Positions 1 to 12,085 are shown, counted from the first letter of the stretch. The stretch: DNA of 64,000 bases from Palaemon carinicauda (GCF_036898095.1 NC_090746.1:55741869-55805868); one strand, 5' to 3'. Made by a program: numbers and translations. The notes: a model not told the origin generated them from the sequence alone.

Positions 1-1125
1 AGTCACATAAGGAGGAATATTATCATGCTATTGATAATATTGGTCATACTTCCGTCACTGGACAAAGAAAACTAAGGTGAACAGATTTCTTGTAGAATGG
101 TGTGATAACCATACACTCAAGAGGAATTCAGTGACTATAGGTTATAAAGAAAACTTACTTGTGTTCAAAATAGTTCATAAATTGTATGGCCATTTCATCT
201 CTTTTTAATTAGGTAGCTTCATAGATGTCCGTCAGGGAGGTAAATTTAATCCTGAATGAAATTAAAGGAAATTCTACCCTTGTGTATGGTATATCAATGT
301 ATTCAAAGTGGAGTACACTCCTGAGCTTAAGAATGTATCTTTAATATACGTACATTATTTATTTAACTGCTTCCTATTCAAGTGAACATAGCTATGATAT
401 AAATATGCTGAATATAAGAACTCAACTGATAAATGCTTCAATCTAACATCTTGGCAATTATATTAACAAGGATTCTCAATGCATAAGTCCTTTTGAAACT
501 CCACTTATTCCTAATTGTTAATTTTGACAATATTAATTAAACATCTACACATATAAATTTAGAAATTGGGTTTTATTGACAGGTTTTTATAATACACACA
601 ATTTAATAAATTGATAAAAAATATCAAACCTAATGCGTTGCAAGTCGTTAGAGTAATAAATACTAAAGCATTCAGTTCTATGGTGAATAGATGGGACATA
701 AGAAAGTTTATTTACTAAAATTAAAATGTTATAATAATTCTAATCTGATACTGACACCCTAATGTTGGCATAATTTAGAAAAAAAAACATTAAAATTTGT
801 TTTATGTAGTATTATTAAAAAGATTACCGTGTAATTGTGTAAGAAAAAAAAAACAATGTATGACTTCCATACCATCTAATAACAAATGCCACAAATCCTA
901 AACAGATACTATTATGAATACAGTATTGGAATTGTAACTTCACTTCTTTGAAATTTCTGAGAAGGAATGGCATAAAGGATATGTGGAAGTTGACTAAAGA
1001 CTCACACAAGTCCTAATTGTTAGTTGCAAGACTCCAAGGCAGAAAATGTTTTTACTCCTAGTGATAAGATTTCTAAGAAGTAAAGATTAGGTAAACATGA
1101 TAACTTGAAGCAACGCATCAATAAA
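1..1125. other. Gene-less AT-rich DNA
   Basis: Stop-dense in all frames. No coding exon, RNA gene or clear repeat was recognised. On the minus strand this could be intron of the E74 gene, whose ETS-domain exons are still missing at the left edge (inference). Confidence 0.5.
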
Positions 1126-1795
1126 AGTATATTATTATTATTATTACTTGATAAGCTACAACCCTAGTTGGAAAAGCAAGATGCTATAAGCCCAGGGACC
1201 CAGACAGGGAAAATAGCCCAGTGAGGAAAGGAAACAAGAAAAAATAAAATATTTTAAGAACAGTAACAACATTAAAATGAATATTTCCTGTATAAACTAT
1301 GAAAACTTTAACAAAACAAGAATAGAAATTAGATAGATTAGTGTGCCCGAGTGTACCCTCAAGCAAGAGAACTCTAACCCCAGACAGTGGAAGACCATGG
1401 TACAGAGGCTATGGCACTACCCAAGACTAGAGAACAATGGTTTGATTTTGGAGTGTCCTTCTCCTAGAAGAGCTGCTTACCATAGCTAAAGTCTCTTCTA
1501 CCCTTACCAAGAGAAAAGTAGCCACTGAACAATTACAGTGCCGTAGTTAACCCCTTGGGTGAAGAAGAATTGTTTGGTAATCTCAGTATTGTCAGGTGTA
1601 TGAGGACAGAGGAGAATCTGTGATGAATAGGCCAGACTATTCAGTGTATGTGTAGGCAAAGGGAAAGTGAACCGTAACCAGGGAGAAGAATCCAATGAAG
1701 TAATGACTAGTCAGTCAAAGGACTTCCATAACTCTCTAGCGGTAGTATCTCAACGGGTGGCTGGTGCCCTGGCCAACCTACTACCTATGATGTTG
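1126..1795. repeat. Dispersed decapod repeat ('AGCTACAACCCTAGTTGG' family)
   Basis: A short ATT-repeat leads into GATAAGCTACAACCCTAGTT, then text about accounts of 'CAAGATGCTATAAGCCCAGG' and 'AATAGCCCAGTGAGGAAAGG'. It ends near CGGTAGTATCTCAACGGGTG and CTGGTGCCCTGGCCAACCTA. I remember nearly identical text from many unrelated decapod, particularly palaemonid, genomic sequences, so I call it an interspersed repeat. No protein domain is visible; the two small minus-strand ORFs here (1184-1366, 1504-1695) are incidental. A non-autonomous element is likely, class unknown. Confidence 0.6.
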
Positions 1796-3370
1796 ATATT
1801 TATTGATAATTCCAAATCGACAACATCAAGTAATTGATGAAGTCAAAGAAATACTGGAAACAATTTGTATCAGGATTAAAGCAACAATAGAATATACCAT
1901 TCAATCCATGTAATATAATCATGAAGAAATCTTCTATTTGAAAATCCTCTACACCAGAATAAGCAAAGAAGGAAGTACCCTTCTAGTATCATATTCATTC
2001 AGGATATGTTGAATTGAATGGATGTACACGCATGGAGTGAGATTAACCATTTATCATCGAGAAACGAAAGGAAAAAGAAAATTTATACAGGGAAAAAACA
2101 GAAGTAGCCTGTAAATTAGTGCTGCTATACTTCTATTGATACAAATGGTTAACAAACCAATCACAGTGAGACATCCCTAATATATCATTCTCAATCGAAA
2201 ATTAGTGTTCATCCTGGTTTCTAGGATAAAAAAATACCAAAAAGTAGAAGAAAAGAACTCATAATTGAGCAACGTTATTCCTATCAAAGCTTACTCAAAT
2301 TCACTGTTAATGCATTTGGGCTAAGCAAATGTTAAAGAAGAAGAGAGCATTCAATGAAATACAATACTTTGCTCATAAGCTATACAATGCTATAGTGAAA
2401 ATCACACTGAAAACTGTGATGAAGACTCTAGAAACATTAGAAAATATTATGTAAAAGAGAAATAACTGCCACTACCACCATATGGAAAGTTATTGTTGGT
2501 TTTTGCTTTACATTGAATCAACAAATTACAAAATTTCTCAGATATAGCTGTTTAATATGTAAGGTTTGAATCCTAAAAGGGAAAAAAATCACTTAACCAA
2601 CTAAATATTTGTAGATGACACGTGGTGAATCAGTTAACTAGAAATACATCCTTATATAGCGGTACGCAAGATTTAATGGAGATATTGCAAAGGCCTACTT
2701 TTCTTAAGTGCTTTAATCATAAAAGAACAAGAATAAAATAGAAAAAACTTCCCTAATGCCCAACTGTTTAACAGTCCAGTACTCATGAAATGGTTAAAGA
2801 TACATGGCAATCTGTCTTAGCCAAAACAAATCCAAATAAGAGAAGAACCAGAATTGGAAAATTCATTGGAAGGGGGATGAGTTTAAACTCACGGATTAAG
2901 GAACCATTTGAGAATGCTAATTGATCACATGACATGATTATCTTGAATGGAAAACAACGCTGAGGCAATTTTTTTTTTTTTTTTTTTTGGCTTCCTGAAA
3001 CTTGATAAAGCATAATGGGAAAACCATTATGCTGCGGGAATAAATAAAATCCACAAAACTCTTATGAAAAATTTACAAGAGCTAAATCTAATGCATATAA
3101 GTTATTCTATCTTTTTAAGTGAAGGTGGTTATTAATTAAGAATAGCAAATCCGTAATGGAGGTGCTACTGTTCAGATCTAGTTCATGTTCAGAAGGTCTC
3201 TCATCCAGTATTTAACTTCATGTTTATTTAACTCACTTTATATCAAACATCTTTAAAAAAAGTAAATTTTTGATTTTTTGTTCTTGCCACAAAAAAGGAA
3301 AATGCTTTTATCTGTGGTGAGGGAGATATAAGTAGATATAGAGATGGTGGGCAAGTAGTCTACCAAAAAT
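1796..3370. other. Gene-less AT-rich DNA
   Basis: No coding exon recognised. It includes a run of T at 2970-2988. The 76-aa minus ORF across that run is a low-complexity artefact. Confidence 0.5.
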
Positions 3371-3374
3371 TAAC

Positions 3375-4115
3375 TCTTCAGATACCATCATCTATTGTCT
3401 CTGTCTTTTGCGGAACATGTAAGGAAACTAAAATCGAAAGTTGCCACAAGAAACAATCTACTAGGAAAATATGCTAACTCTCACTGGATAAAAAATCCGA
3501 AGACACTGAGGACAACAGTTTTATCACTATGCTACTCTACTGCTGAATATTGCTCAGCAGTTATGGGCAAGATCAAGCCACGGTCACAAATAGATCCTGA
3601 GCTTAAGAACACAAGCAGAATGATAACCAGCACCTTGAAACCAACACCACTTCCCGTGCTCTACAGATTGGCAGACATTGCACCACCACATATCCACAGA
3701 CATTCATGCCATGACACAGAAGCATAGTCAAGAAGACGGATTTTCAAAAGGAGCTTTATGAACAATTATAGTTTAGATCTTGAACAGTCAGCTCAACATG
3801 AGCTCGGAAAGTGGAGAGAATGGGTCCACTGCTCACCAAATACTACCATCCAGAACTTAAATGAACAAATCCTCTCAAGAAAAAACTGGACAACATGAAA
3901 TAGAACAAGAACCAGAGTGGATAAGACTGGCAATAACACCTATACATGGAGACTTTCATCCACTAGTGAGTGCCAGTGTGGCTATTCAGTGCAAAAAAAT
4001 ACAACACATCCCTCGTTAATTTGAACTGGAACTCACTTGTACAAATCAAGACCTCTTCAGCACCACTGAAACAGCCAAGCAACGGATCCAGGACTGGCAT
4101 GACATGAGATGATGA
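3375..4115 (+). mobile_element. Degenerate non-LTR retrotransposon (LINE) tail, reverse-transcriptase C-terminus
   Basis: The frame starting at 3395 reads SLSFAEHVRKLKSKVATRNN, then LCYSTAEYCSAVMGK and LKPTPLPVLYRLADIAPPHI. This is the typical connection region downstream of the RT palm in jockey-like LINE proteins (pattern: EH..KLK.KV..RNNLL, LCYS.AEY..PVW, ITG.LKPTP...LY.LAGIAPP). After the stop at about 3727 the homology continues in shifted frames, including a Cys-rich SECQCGY piece near 3970 and a final DWHDMR-like end near 4105. There are stops and frameshifts and no RT palm or endonuclease upstream, so this is a 5'-truncated dead copy. Confidence 0.8.
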
Positions 4116-6180
4116 TGAACTTCCTCATATAAATATTGATTTCTCATCACAATTATTTGCTGTATGATGATTAAAATTGAACAAGACATGTCTCTTGCAA
4201 TAAGCAATAACTCATGGAACAATTTTGTGGTGGATGTGCTGTAATTTCCCTTGAAGCACTATTGCCTATCGATTGCCTTTATAGTACAGTACACTGCCGT
4301 GCGACCATTTAGTTTGGCCAAAGGAAATAATGGAAAAAAGGTTAAACAATCAATCCATAAGTATACCCATAACGACAGAAGGGAAATCTTTGTCTTGCCT
4401 AAATAAAAAAAACTGTTGATGTACTGTATTCATCTACTCGTTTAACTAAGAATACAGTACAGTATAAAAATCTCTGCTAGTAATTTTACCATTGCATTTT
4501 TTAGCAATATCATACTTCAAAAATTTGAGCACAAATACTCAAATAAGAAGCTCCACCTCATAATGTACTAGAGATTTATTGCATGCACAGATGTAAGATC
4601 TTCTAAATAGACACTAAGGTATTCCTATGATCTCTATTCAAGCAACATTTTTCTTATGAGAACTTAAGATGTAATAGACAGGAAAACTTTTAAAATATAA
4701 CTTGTATATGAAGAAATTGTGATCACATACTGCTTGAAATGCAGTTAAAGATATTGTCTTTGTAAAATGACCACATGAAATTGATAAGGTTGGTATGGCA
4801 GAAACAAGTCACCAGTCAAATAAGTCAATCGAAAATAGAAAAAATTAAGTATCTATTCCATGTGAGAGATTCATACACCTTGCCCTGTGGAAATACTAAC
4901 TGATTCCTAAAATCCTATGTGAAACTAATAAAATTTACCAAGTACTTAATTAGAGAAGATGATAGCAACTGAGAATAAAAGTCTCTCACCACTGACATGA
5001 AGGTGGGTTGATCTGTTAAGAGAAATGACAGCCTTCTGGAGGGGCGCATAGGCTATCTTTAGTTTTTGTATGAGGTATCAGTTATAAGTCTAAGCGTTTT
5101 AACATAAAACCCTCACCAATTTTGTCTCCCAGAATATGTTACATGAAAATCTAAGACTGTTTCGTTAGTTTCTAAATATCTAGAAAAGTCATAACTAAAA
5201 AATCATAATTTAGACTAGAATATATTACCCACAGTAATGAAACGTATTGGTTCTGGATATCACAACACCTTATTCGCTCACAAAAGATGTCTATCTCTGT
5301 TTTTTGCATTGCGAACCAGTAAACCTGTGTGTTTATCCCATCCTGAACAGTAATGTGATATGTAAAATACGCAATCTAGAAAAATCTGTAATGATACCTT
5401 GTAATGTACTTCCTTTTAATAACATATTTCTTATATATAATAGTACAATATAGTACTTGATAATAGAATACAAGAGTTTAGGGACATGCTTACTTATATA
5501 CTTTGCTAGATATGTCAATTAGGGCAATATTCCACTTGAAAGATATCTGGCAGGCATTTGATAACATTTTACATTTTTAGAAATTTAGATGGAATCCATA
5601 GTCTATTATATTAAGCAGATAAACAAGAGGGTTCTACAAAAAGGTAATATTTAATATGGGCCACTGTAATGCATTACAAAGACAACATATAAAGGTTCAC
5701 TTTCTAGAAATATCATACTAAAAAACTAAATTATAAAGTGTACTTTGCAAGGGGAGACTACTAAGATTTTAAATTGCAATCAGTCAAAAGGGAAACAAAA
5801 ACGGTAATCCATACCCAAGTCCTCCCAAAAAGCCCAGTGAGAGATCGGCCATGCTTCTTGAAACAAAAGATAGATTTTAGAATATAAAAATTAAAAGAAA
5901 TGGAAATATGTAAGCTGTTGGGCTATGATATGAAGCAATCTATTTCAGAGGTGTATGGTATTTGTTTTATGACTGTCATTTACGCTAATCTAAACCTAAA
6001 CTTTTCATAAGTTGTACTTATTCAAATTGATCAAAATAAAATAAAAAAAAAAAACAGCACATCACTCTATTATAAGGAAAACTAGTAATCAGGAGTATAA
6101 ATCATAATATTAGTAAAGGAAGATGGCATTTAAAGTAAAAACTAACAGATTGAAGATGTTGAAAACAAAATAAAAGAATG
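4116..6180. other. Gene-less AT-rich DNA, probably intron of Eip74EF
   Basis: I looked on the minus strand for the next E74 exon (expected EKL-type start in phase 1, and the Trp-rich ETS domain) and saw none. A 23-bp segment at about 5001-5023 has both an acceptor-like TTAACAG and donor-like GTGAGAG but is too short to support. Confidence 0.45.
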
Positions 6181-6188
6181 CAGCTCAC

Positions 6189-6528
6189 CAGCCAAAAGAG
6201 GATTTGCTGCAGCCACAGAATTTTCTCTCTTGATGTGACGAGTATCGATTGGCCCAGTTGTGGAAGTGTTATTCTGCAAGGCATTCTGAAGAAGAGAGGT
6301 GCTGGAACATCCATTTCCAACCCCATTCACATCAGAGTCATTGAGCAAACTTGCAAAAGATTGAGAGCTTACATTGTGATTGTTGGATGAGAGTTGGGGA
6401 TTGTTGATGAGCTGATTCACTAAATGAGTATGATTAGTGTTCATTGATAAAGGAGATGAACGTGAGAGCGGTGTCAAGGTACTGGTACTGGATACAGTTT
6501 CCATGGTAGACATTGGCTCCTCGTCACT
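6189..6528 (-). CDS. Eip74EF: Eip74EF coding exon 4: Ser/Asn-rich region and conserved AANPLL block
   Basis: The exon is 340 bp (113 codons plus one base), with acceptor TTTTTTTTCAG and donor GGCTG|GTGAGC on the minus strand. It begins SDEEPMSTMETVSSTSTLTP, runs through a Ser/Asn/Thr-rich, low-complexity stretch typical of insect E74, and ends with HIKRENSVAAANPLLA. From memory, Drosophila E74 has TSAAANPLLVEKL at the same relative place, which strongly supports the call. IKRE is a second sumoylation-type motif. The open frame continues past the donor for 24 codons, but that part is intronic. The next exon should be in phase 1 and begin near the EKL equivalent. I could not find it in the left 6 kb, so the ETS domain is probably outside the window. 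Confidence 0.85.
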
Positions 6529-7005
6529 CTGAAAAAAAAAAAAGACTTATGAAAAGAAACAGTTACAAAATACACTAGAGTACATGCTGACTTAAATTTG
6601 CTTAATGTTGTACCAAACTTTATACAAATTAGATTCTAGACTTAGATTAGTACCAAAAATTGGATAGAAAAAATAAATCAAAAAAATTTTAATGGGTGAA
6701 AGAGTTTGAAAGGTTTGTTATGATTATGAATAATTATCATCACCATCATAGATGAAAATCATCTCATATGAATGAGTAAATGGAGACACAACTCGTTATT
6801 AAACCTGCCAAATTACAAATAATTTTGACTGGTTGATAGATACTTTAGCCTTTAGCTTAATTGCCTATATCTTTTCCTTTGAATGTTATTGTAGTCAAAA
6901 TATAAAACCCTTATATAACCAACCAGGGAGTATGGTATTTAAAAAGTGATTATGGCCTTAATCTAAATATAGAAACTTAATAAAGTCCAAAAATTGTGCA
7001 CTTAC
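6529..7005 (-). other. Intron 3 of the Eip74EF coding region
   Basis: A short 477-bp intron between GTAAGTG and TTTTTTTTCAG. AT-rich with no other feature. Confidence 0.75.
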
Positions 7006-7161
7006 ACTTCCAAGTTGTTCTAGCTCTTGCTTGATTTGAATGAGATGTAGATCTGAAGGTGTCTTTGCTGAATCTGTTGGGATGGCTGGAACTGATTCAT
7101 CTCTTGTACGAACACGTATTCTATCATTATTTACAGGGTTTGACAGAAAATTATCATCAAC
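7006..7161 (-). CDS. Eip74EF: Eip74EF coding exon 3, with IKQE sumoylation-type motif
   Basis: The exon is 156 bp (52 codons, phase 0 at both ends), after acceptor TTTTTTTCAG and before donor GGAAGT|GTAAGTG on the minus strand. It begins VDDNFLSNPVNNDRIRVRTR and ends LHLIQIKQELEQLGS. It continues the acidic region of the previous exon without interruption (NIFAE-VDDNFL). The segment IKQE fits the sumoylation consensus (hydrophobic-Lys-x-Glu), seen in many ETS factors. No upstream stop breaks the frame, and both splice sites are consensus. The exon is too short and lacks the start codon needed to show clearly as an ORF by itself. Confidence 0.82.
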
Positions 7162-8479
7162 CTGAAAAAAACAGTCGTTGTTAAGATATGGTTGATCCGG
7201 GGGAAGAACTTTGTAACATTTAAATTTTTAATATCATAATAATCGAAGTGAATTTCTTAATGTTGGAAATAATGATCCATAGGAAGGTCTCACTACTACA
7301 GTAATGGTAATGTTTGTACATAACAATCAAAATACCTAGTTTAGTGCCAGTACATTATAGAATTAATTTTTATTATTTATGTAAAGATTAACTAATATGG
7401 TAATTAATTCTATTTGGGGAAAGTGGATATCCTGTATCTTTAGTGGATAGATGATAGTTTCCAAATAATCATTTCTATTCTATCATAAAAATAAACAGGT
7501 AATTTTGTTTCTACGTTACATAATATCACAATTACAGGACTCTCACCTTTTACGTTTTATAACTGATCATGTGCAATACATCAATTTGAATATTTACAAT
7601 CAAAGTTGCTCCATACGTAATATTAAGCTATGAAGATTATAAGAAAAATCACAAACACTTTAGCTTAAAGGAGACATAATGTTTAAAATTTAAGTATGGT
7701 AGTTTTATCATAATTCTGTAAGAATTTTAGAAGGAAAAATGTAAAACATAAAAGAAATACATTATATATTAAAGCAAGTTCAAGTAAATAAAAAAAAAAC
7801 TTATTTAATTGGTATATCCGGGTTTCTTTGCAACAAAATTAGTCTTTTCAGGTGTAATATTTCAATGAAAAATATCTTAGTTTTCTTTACGATGGCAATG
7901 ATCCATTTGTATTTGAAAGTTACTTAACCTATTGAGAAGAAATAAATATGTCCATAACAGCTTTTAATCTATAAAAATTATCATGATAAACTATTATAAA
8001 AGGTTCAACAGTACAGGGAGGATTTTTTTGAAAATGTGTACTGTACATTATTTAGAATTAAGTTTTAATTTACAGGGTTGTATATCCTAATATCTATCCT
8101 AATTTTTTGTTTAACTGGTCCTCAAAATTGGAGTAATGATTGAAATCAAGTGAATTTGTATTGAGAAAGAAAACTCATACTTTCGAGATATAATTATTCT
8201 TTTGAATTTAGGAAATAAAGAGAATTATTTGAATAGGATCATATCAAACCTTTGGGAGAGAAATTTCCGTAAGAGCTAAATGTCAGTCACCATTATATAA
8301 AAGACTACAACATTTGTATTGTTGAAAACAACTTGGAGGAAATAAGCTAACTGGCTTTTCAGAAATAAATGAAATATGAATCCCTGGCTAATTCCACTGT
8401 AAACCTTTCTTTGGAAATTTTTTTAAAGCAAATATTGTAAATTGAATACAGAATCTTAATTTTACTGTGCCCTGCTATG

Positions 8480-8577
<98 letters not shown>

Positions 8578-8874
8578 TGTATAGCGCCCATTTGAATGAC
8601 GAACTAGATTCTAGCAACCTTATTCAATATGTAGTATATGTTCCCGTATATGATGGTGTTTAAAATTAGTTTTTTATTTTTTTTATTTTAGTACTAATTT
8701 TAGCTCTGATTTGCATTTTTGGAAAATCATTGTTTCTTTTTAATAATATTGAGTTTGTTCGCTATAATCTGAATTTTGTATACTGTAAATATATCATGTT
8801 AACACATTTTTAGAATTTAAAAATGTCAAATATTTACTTTAAAAACTATAAAAAATTGAATCATAATAAATTAC
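7162..8874 (-). other. Intron 2 of the Eip74EF coding region
   Basis: This AT-rich intron lies between donor GTAATT and acceptor TTTTTTTCAG. It holds a long (AT)n(GT)n microsatellite at 8478-8574 and no gene that I recognise. Confidence 0.75.
8478..8574. repeat. (AT)n(GT)n compound microsatellite
   Basis: About 45 bp of AT followed by about 48 bp of GT, inside an E74 intron. Confidence 0.95.
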
Positions 8875-9123
8875 CTCTGCAAAAATATTATCCAGTTCAA
8901 AGTTTGGATCTGAGATGTTGGGAAAGATTTCATCTTCAGCTATTTCTCCCACCAGACCCTTCAGATCAGCCTGTGAGAGTTCAGCGAGGTCCCCACACTC
9001 AGGAGCTGAGGTAGGGTTGGACGATGCTAAACCTCCAATAACACCCATTCCCATTGGTGTCATCTCATTAGAATTACCTCCAGGTGTGGCACTGTTGCAA
9101 ACACCACTTCCTCCTCCCGGGTC
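8875..9123 (-). CDS. Eip74EF: Eip74EF coding exon 2: Gly/Ser-rich linker and acidic region
   Basis: This 249-bp exon (83 codons, phase 0 at both ends) lies between an acceptor CATTGCAG and a donor GAG|GTAATT on the minus strand. It encodes a Gly/Pro/Met-rich linker (DPGGGSGVCNSATPGGN) followed by an acidic, leucine-rich stretch (ECGDLAELSQADLKGLVGEI, then EDEIFPNISDPNFELDNIFAE). Drosophila E74 has a comparable acidic SDELF...SNFE...LLSDL segment after its N-terminal motif, as remembered. The acidic/hydrophobic pattern suits a transactivation region (inference). As a symmetric phase-0 exon it could be skipped without a frameshift. The overlapping plus-strand ORF at 8915-9136 is a shadow of this exon. 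Confidence 0.85.
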
Positions 9124-9313
9124 CTGCAATGAGTAATGGTCTTAGAATTTCGAAATGATGCATACTCTGAGGTAAGGAATTTAAACATTGTTTGTTTCTT
9201 AAGTAACGTATTTTGTCACTAATCTACAACCCGTTTCATATATAAAACTTCTTTATAATGCTAAGTAAATTACATATGGTTTATCTATCTATCTATCTAT
9301 CTATCTATATATG

Positions 9314-9366
<53 letters not shown>

Positions 9367-10340
9367 CAGTAATTTTGTGAAAATTATGGAACTTGAATGG
9401 TAATGTTTATTTAACGAAGATATCCTTACACATTAAGAGAAAACGAGAATCTGATTGAACAAGAAAGAAAACTTAATATCTTAGGATGGGAGACTTTAGA
9501 ATACTGCAGCTTATCAAAGAAAACGGTAATAATGGTAGACTTTATGTTAGATTATGGTACGGACATTTCTTTAGGAAGAATATACTTGTACAAAATAGAT
9601 TATACGGTAGAATATTAATCTCCAATAACTTTAAAATTAAACAAACCTCATCTGTTTTGTATTCGGCAAACTCATATGAGCGTAAAATAGATGAATAATA
9701 GAAAAGGGGTGAATGTAAATTATGACATTATGTTTATCGACTTCTACCTAAAGTAAGTGTAGTGACATCCAGTGTTCTAAGACTTTCTAAATAATAAATT
9801 ATGTAACACTGTAATTGCTCGGCTACTTATTAATTTGAACTGGTAATCAGTCATAAAAAAAGAGATATCAGATGATTTAAACAGTAGTACAAGGATATCA
9901 CAATACTATACTGGTTTTGTGCTTTTGTGTGTTTTTCAGCGCTCTTGTAAATCATTAATTATAAATTATCCAAAAAGTATTCGATTTTTCGCAAACTAAG
10001 GGAAATTTTTAAAGCAATTCCTGTTACATTTCATTATGCAAATTATCTTTTATATAACAGTAATTTTAGCGTCACTGTAAATTTTCTTGAAATTTCATTG
10101 AAATTTAATCCTGTATGAAGGAAATGGTATTTAATCAACTCATAAACACAACACGGCTGTATTTTTCAGTATCATAAGTACAATACATTTCATTAGTTTG
10201 TTAAATCTTTCATCTTCTGGCATAAAAGAGTAAATAATTAATTGCTCGTCGATAGTTTGCCTAGTTAACTCAGTAGTGATCGCCCCACATCCCCCAACAC
10301 ACACAAAAATAAAAATTTCAATAACGGTAGTGTGACTCAC
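9124..10340 (-). other. Intron 1 of the Eip74EF coding region
   Basis: It lies between donor GTGAGT and acceptor CATTGCAG. It contains a (CTAT)n/(AT)n microsatellite at 9282-9363 and no recognisable gene. A 70-aa plus-strand ORF (9486-9698) has no features and looks random. Confidence 0.75.
9282..9363. repeat. (CTAT)n(AT)n compound microsatellite
   Basis: A tetranucleotide CTAT run passing into pure AT, inside an E74 intron. Confidence 0.95.
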
Positions 10341-10511
10341 CAGACAAGAAAGGTCAACCATCTTGCCATCATTGTCCGGGCACCACAAAAGATCGTCGTC
10401 AATAAAAGGCATGGCTGTCAGTTTTACTTTTTTCAATGTACACGTTTTTTCTGGTATAGTTCTTATTTCTTCACAATTTGATTGTAGTTTTTCGTCCCTG
10501 GTTTAATCAGT
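10341..10511 (-). CDS. Eip74EF: Eip74EF (E74) first coding exon: 5'UTR plus residues 1-24
   Basis: On the minus strand the exon starts after a strong acceptor (TCTTTTCTTTCAG) and ends at CTG before the donor GTGAGT. Translation starts at the ATG at 10412-10410, because an in-frame TAA lies upstream within the same exon. The 24 encoded residues begin MPFIDDDLLWCPDNDGK and end MVDLSCL. From memory, the N-terminus of Drosophila Eip74EF is almost the same (MPFIDDALLWCPDNDGR). Eip74EF is a nuclear ETS-domain activator/repressor induced directly by ecdysone, acting in moulting and metamorphosis. The exon ends in phase 0 and joins in frame to the exon at 8875-9123 across a 1.2-kb intron. The identification rests on remembered homology and on the linked conserved blocks in the later exons; I am fairly sure of it. 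Confidence 0.85.
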
Positions 10512-10713
10512 CTGAAAGAAAAGATTTTTTTGAGAATCGTATAATCTTGTTGAGTGCATCAATTATTCTAAAATCACAAACAAAAGGGCAAAATAGTTTT
10601 AAGCTTCCATGATATTCTGAAAAAGTACAACAATAACTTCAAGATGATATACACAATGCATGCATTTATATATAAATGTATGACGTATACTCAGTTGCAC
10701 AAATATACTCGCA

Positions 10714-10778
10714 TTATATATATATATATATATACATACATATATATATATATATATGTGTGTGTATGTATATATATT

Positions 10779-10844
<66 letters not shown>

Positions 10845-10930
10845 CCATGAAAGGAAAAAGGAAAAGTCTTTTAATTTTTCTTTTCGTGGGTATGATACAT
10901 TTTATATTCATCACCTGTCAGCTTTCGTGA

Positions 10931-10993
<63 letters not shown>

Positions 10994-11012
10994 GTATATG
11001 TATATATGTATG
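10714..11012. repeat. AT/GT/CA microsatellite complex
   Basis: Blocks of (AT)n interrupted by short GT steps (10714-10841) and then (CA)n(TA)n at 10936-11011. They flank about 95 bp of unique sequence with an imperfect palindrome (CCATGAAAGGAAAAA versus the reverse complement of TTTTTCTTTTCGTGGG). ORFs here are only Tyr-Ile repeats. Confidence 0.9.
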
Positions 11013-11697
11013 TGCATAAATTTGATGTTGATCATTCTATCTCAGGTGGGTCAGAAGTAATGATACAAATTACTCCTTTTTTTTCCAAGACTGGTGTCTT
11101 GGAATTTCTCAAGATTTTACACTGACGGCAAGAGATTTAGAATGTTAACTGCCATTGGTTTTAATTAGCTGTGTGATATAAGCCTAAAATTATACTGGGT
11201 GTGACTTGCACTTTATATTTTGCATAGTTATGGCACCCAAAGGTTCACTTTTCTGTAAATCTTGCTCAGGTCAGGTCTCAAAAGCCTACATTAATGACGA
11301 CTTGAGGTATTGGTATAATAAATCTTACACAAACAAATTTCATATTCTCTTGTATATTATAGGATGATCAGGTAGATTCGATTTTCTTACACCAAACAAA
11401 AAAATTGCCTCTAATGATTTATTTACGTAATACAAAATGAACCTCAAAATTTTTCATAAGCTAAACAATTATAGATTACTAGCAATGAAGTATACATACC
11501 AATGAAAGATTAAAGAGTAAGAGTAAACTGTACAGAGATAACTAATAAATATATCTGAAAAATTAATTGACTAACCTCTTTTGCATTTTTTTTCGAGAAA
11601 TTTCCTCAATTTATAATGATGAAAATAATCAAAGTGAAAACATTATATTATTTCCTCCAAATCTGCTTGAAAATTTCTTTGATCGGGGATTTTCATT

Positions 11698-11728
<31 letters not shown>

Positions 11729-11750
11729 ATATATATATATGTATATGTGT
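11698..11750. repeat. (AT)n microsatellite
   Basis: Interrupted AT/GT dinucleotide run. Confidence 0.9.
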
Positions 11751-12017
11751 AGTAACAGGGTAGTGAATGGAATTTTAATAAAAATAATGAACGCATAAGA
11801 AGCGTTTTAATATAGGAAAGAAACCATTCTATTAAACCTTGACCAAATGGAATTCAATGCGTGTATATATCATTTCCTGCGCTTTAATTGACCTTTTCAG
11901 ACAACGATATTTGACATTTGTTCATTTGAAGTCACTCATTCCTGTAAGTCAAGCTTTAGAGGTTTATTTTATTTTTTAAATTCAATTCTCTCTCTACCCC
12001 CTCTCTCTTACCCCTAC

Positions 12018-12018
<1 letters not shown>

Positions 12019-12083
<65 letters not shown>
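12019..12083. repeat. (CT)n microsatellite
   Basis: About 65 bp of uninterrupted CT, preceded by a short imperfect CT-rich stretch from 11985. Confidence 0.95.

Positions 12084-12085
<2 letters not shown>

Noticed and set aside
5001..5023. 23-bp minus-strand micro-exon candidate for E74
   Set aside because: Acceptor- and donor-like motifs exist, but the segment is too short and its residues do not match E74 expectations.
6178..6390. 70-codon plus-strand ORF
   Set aside because: Shadow of the E74 exon on the opposite strand.
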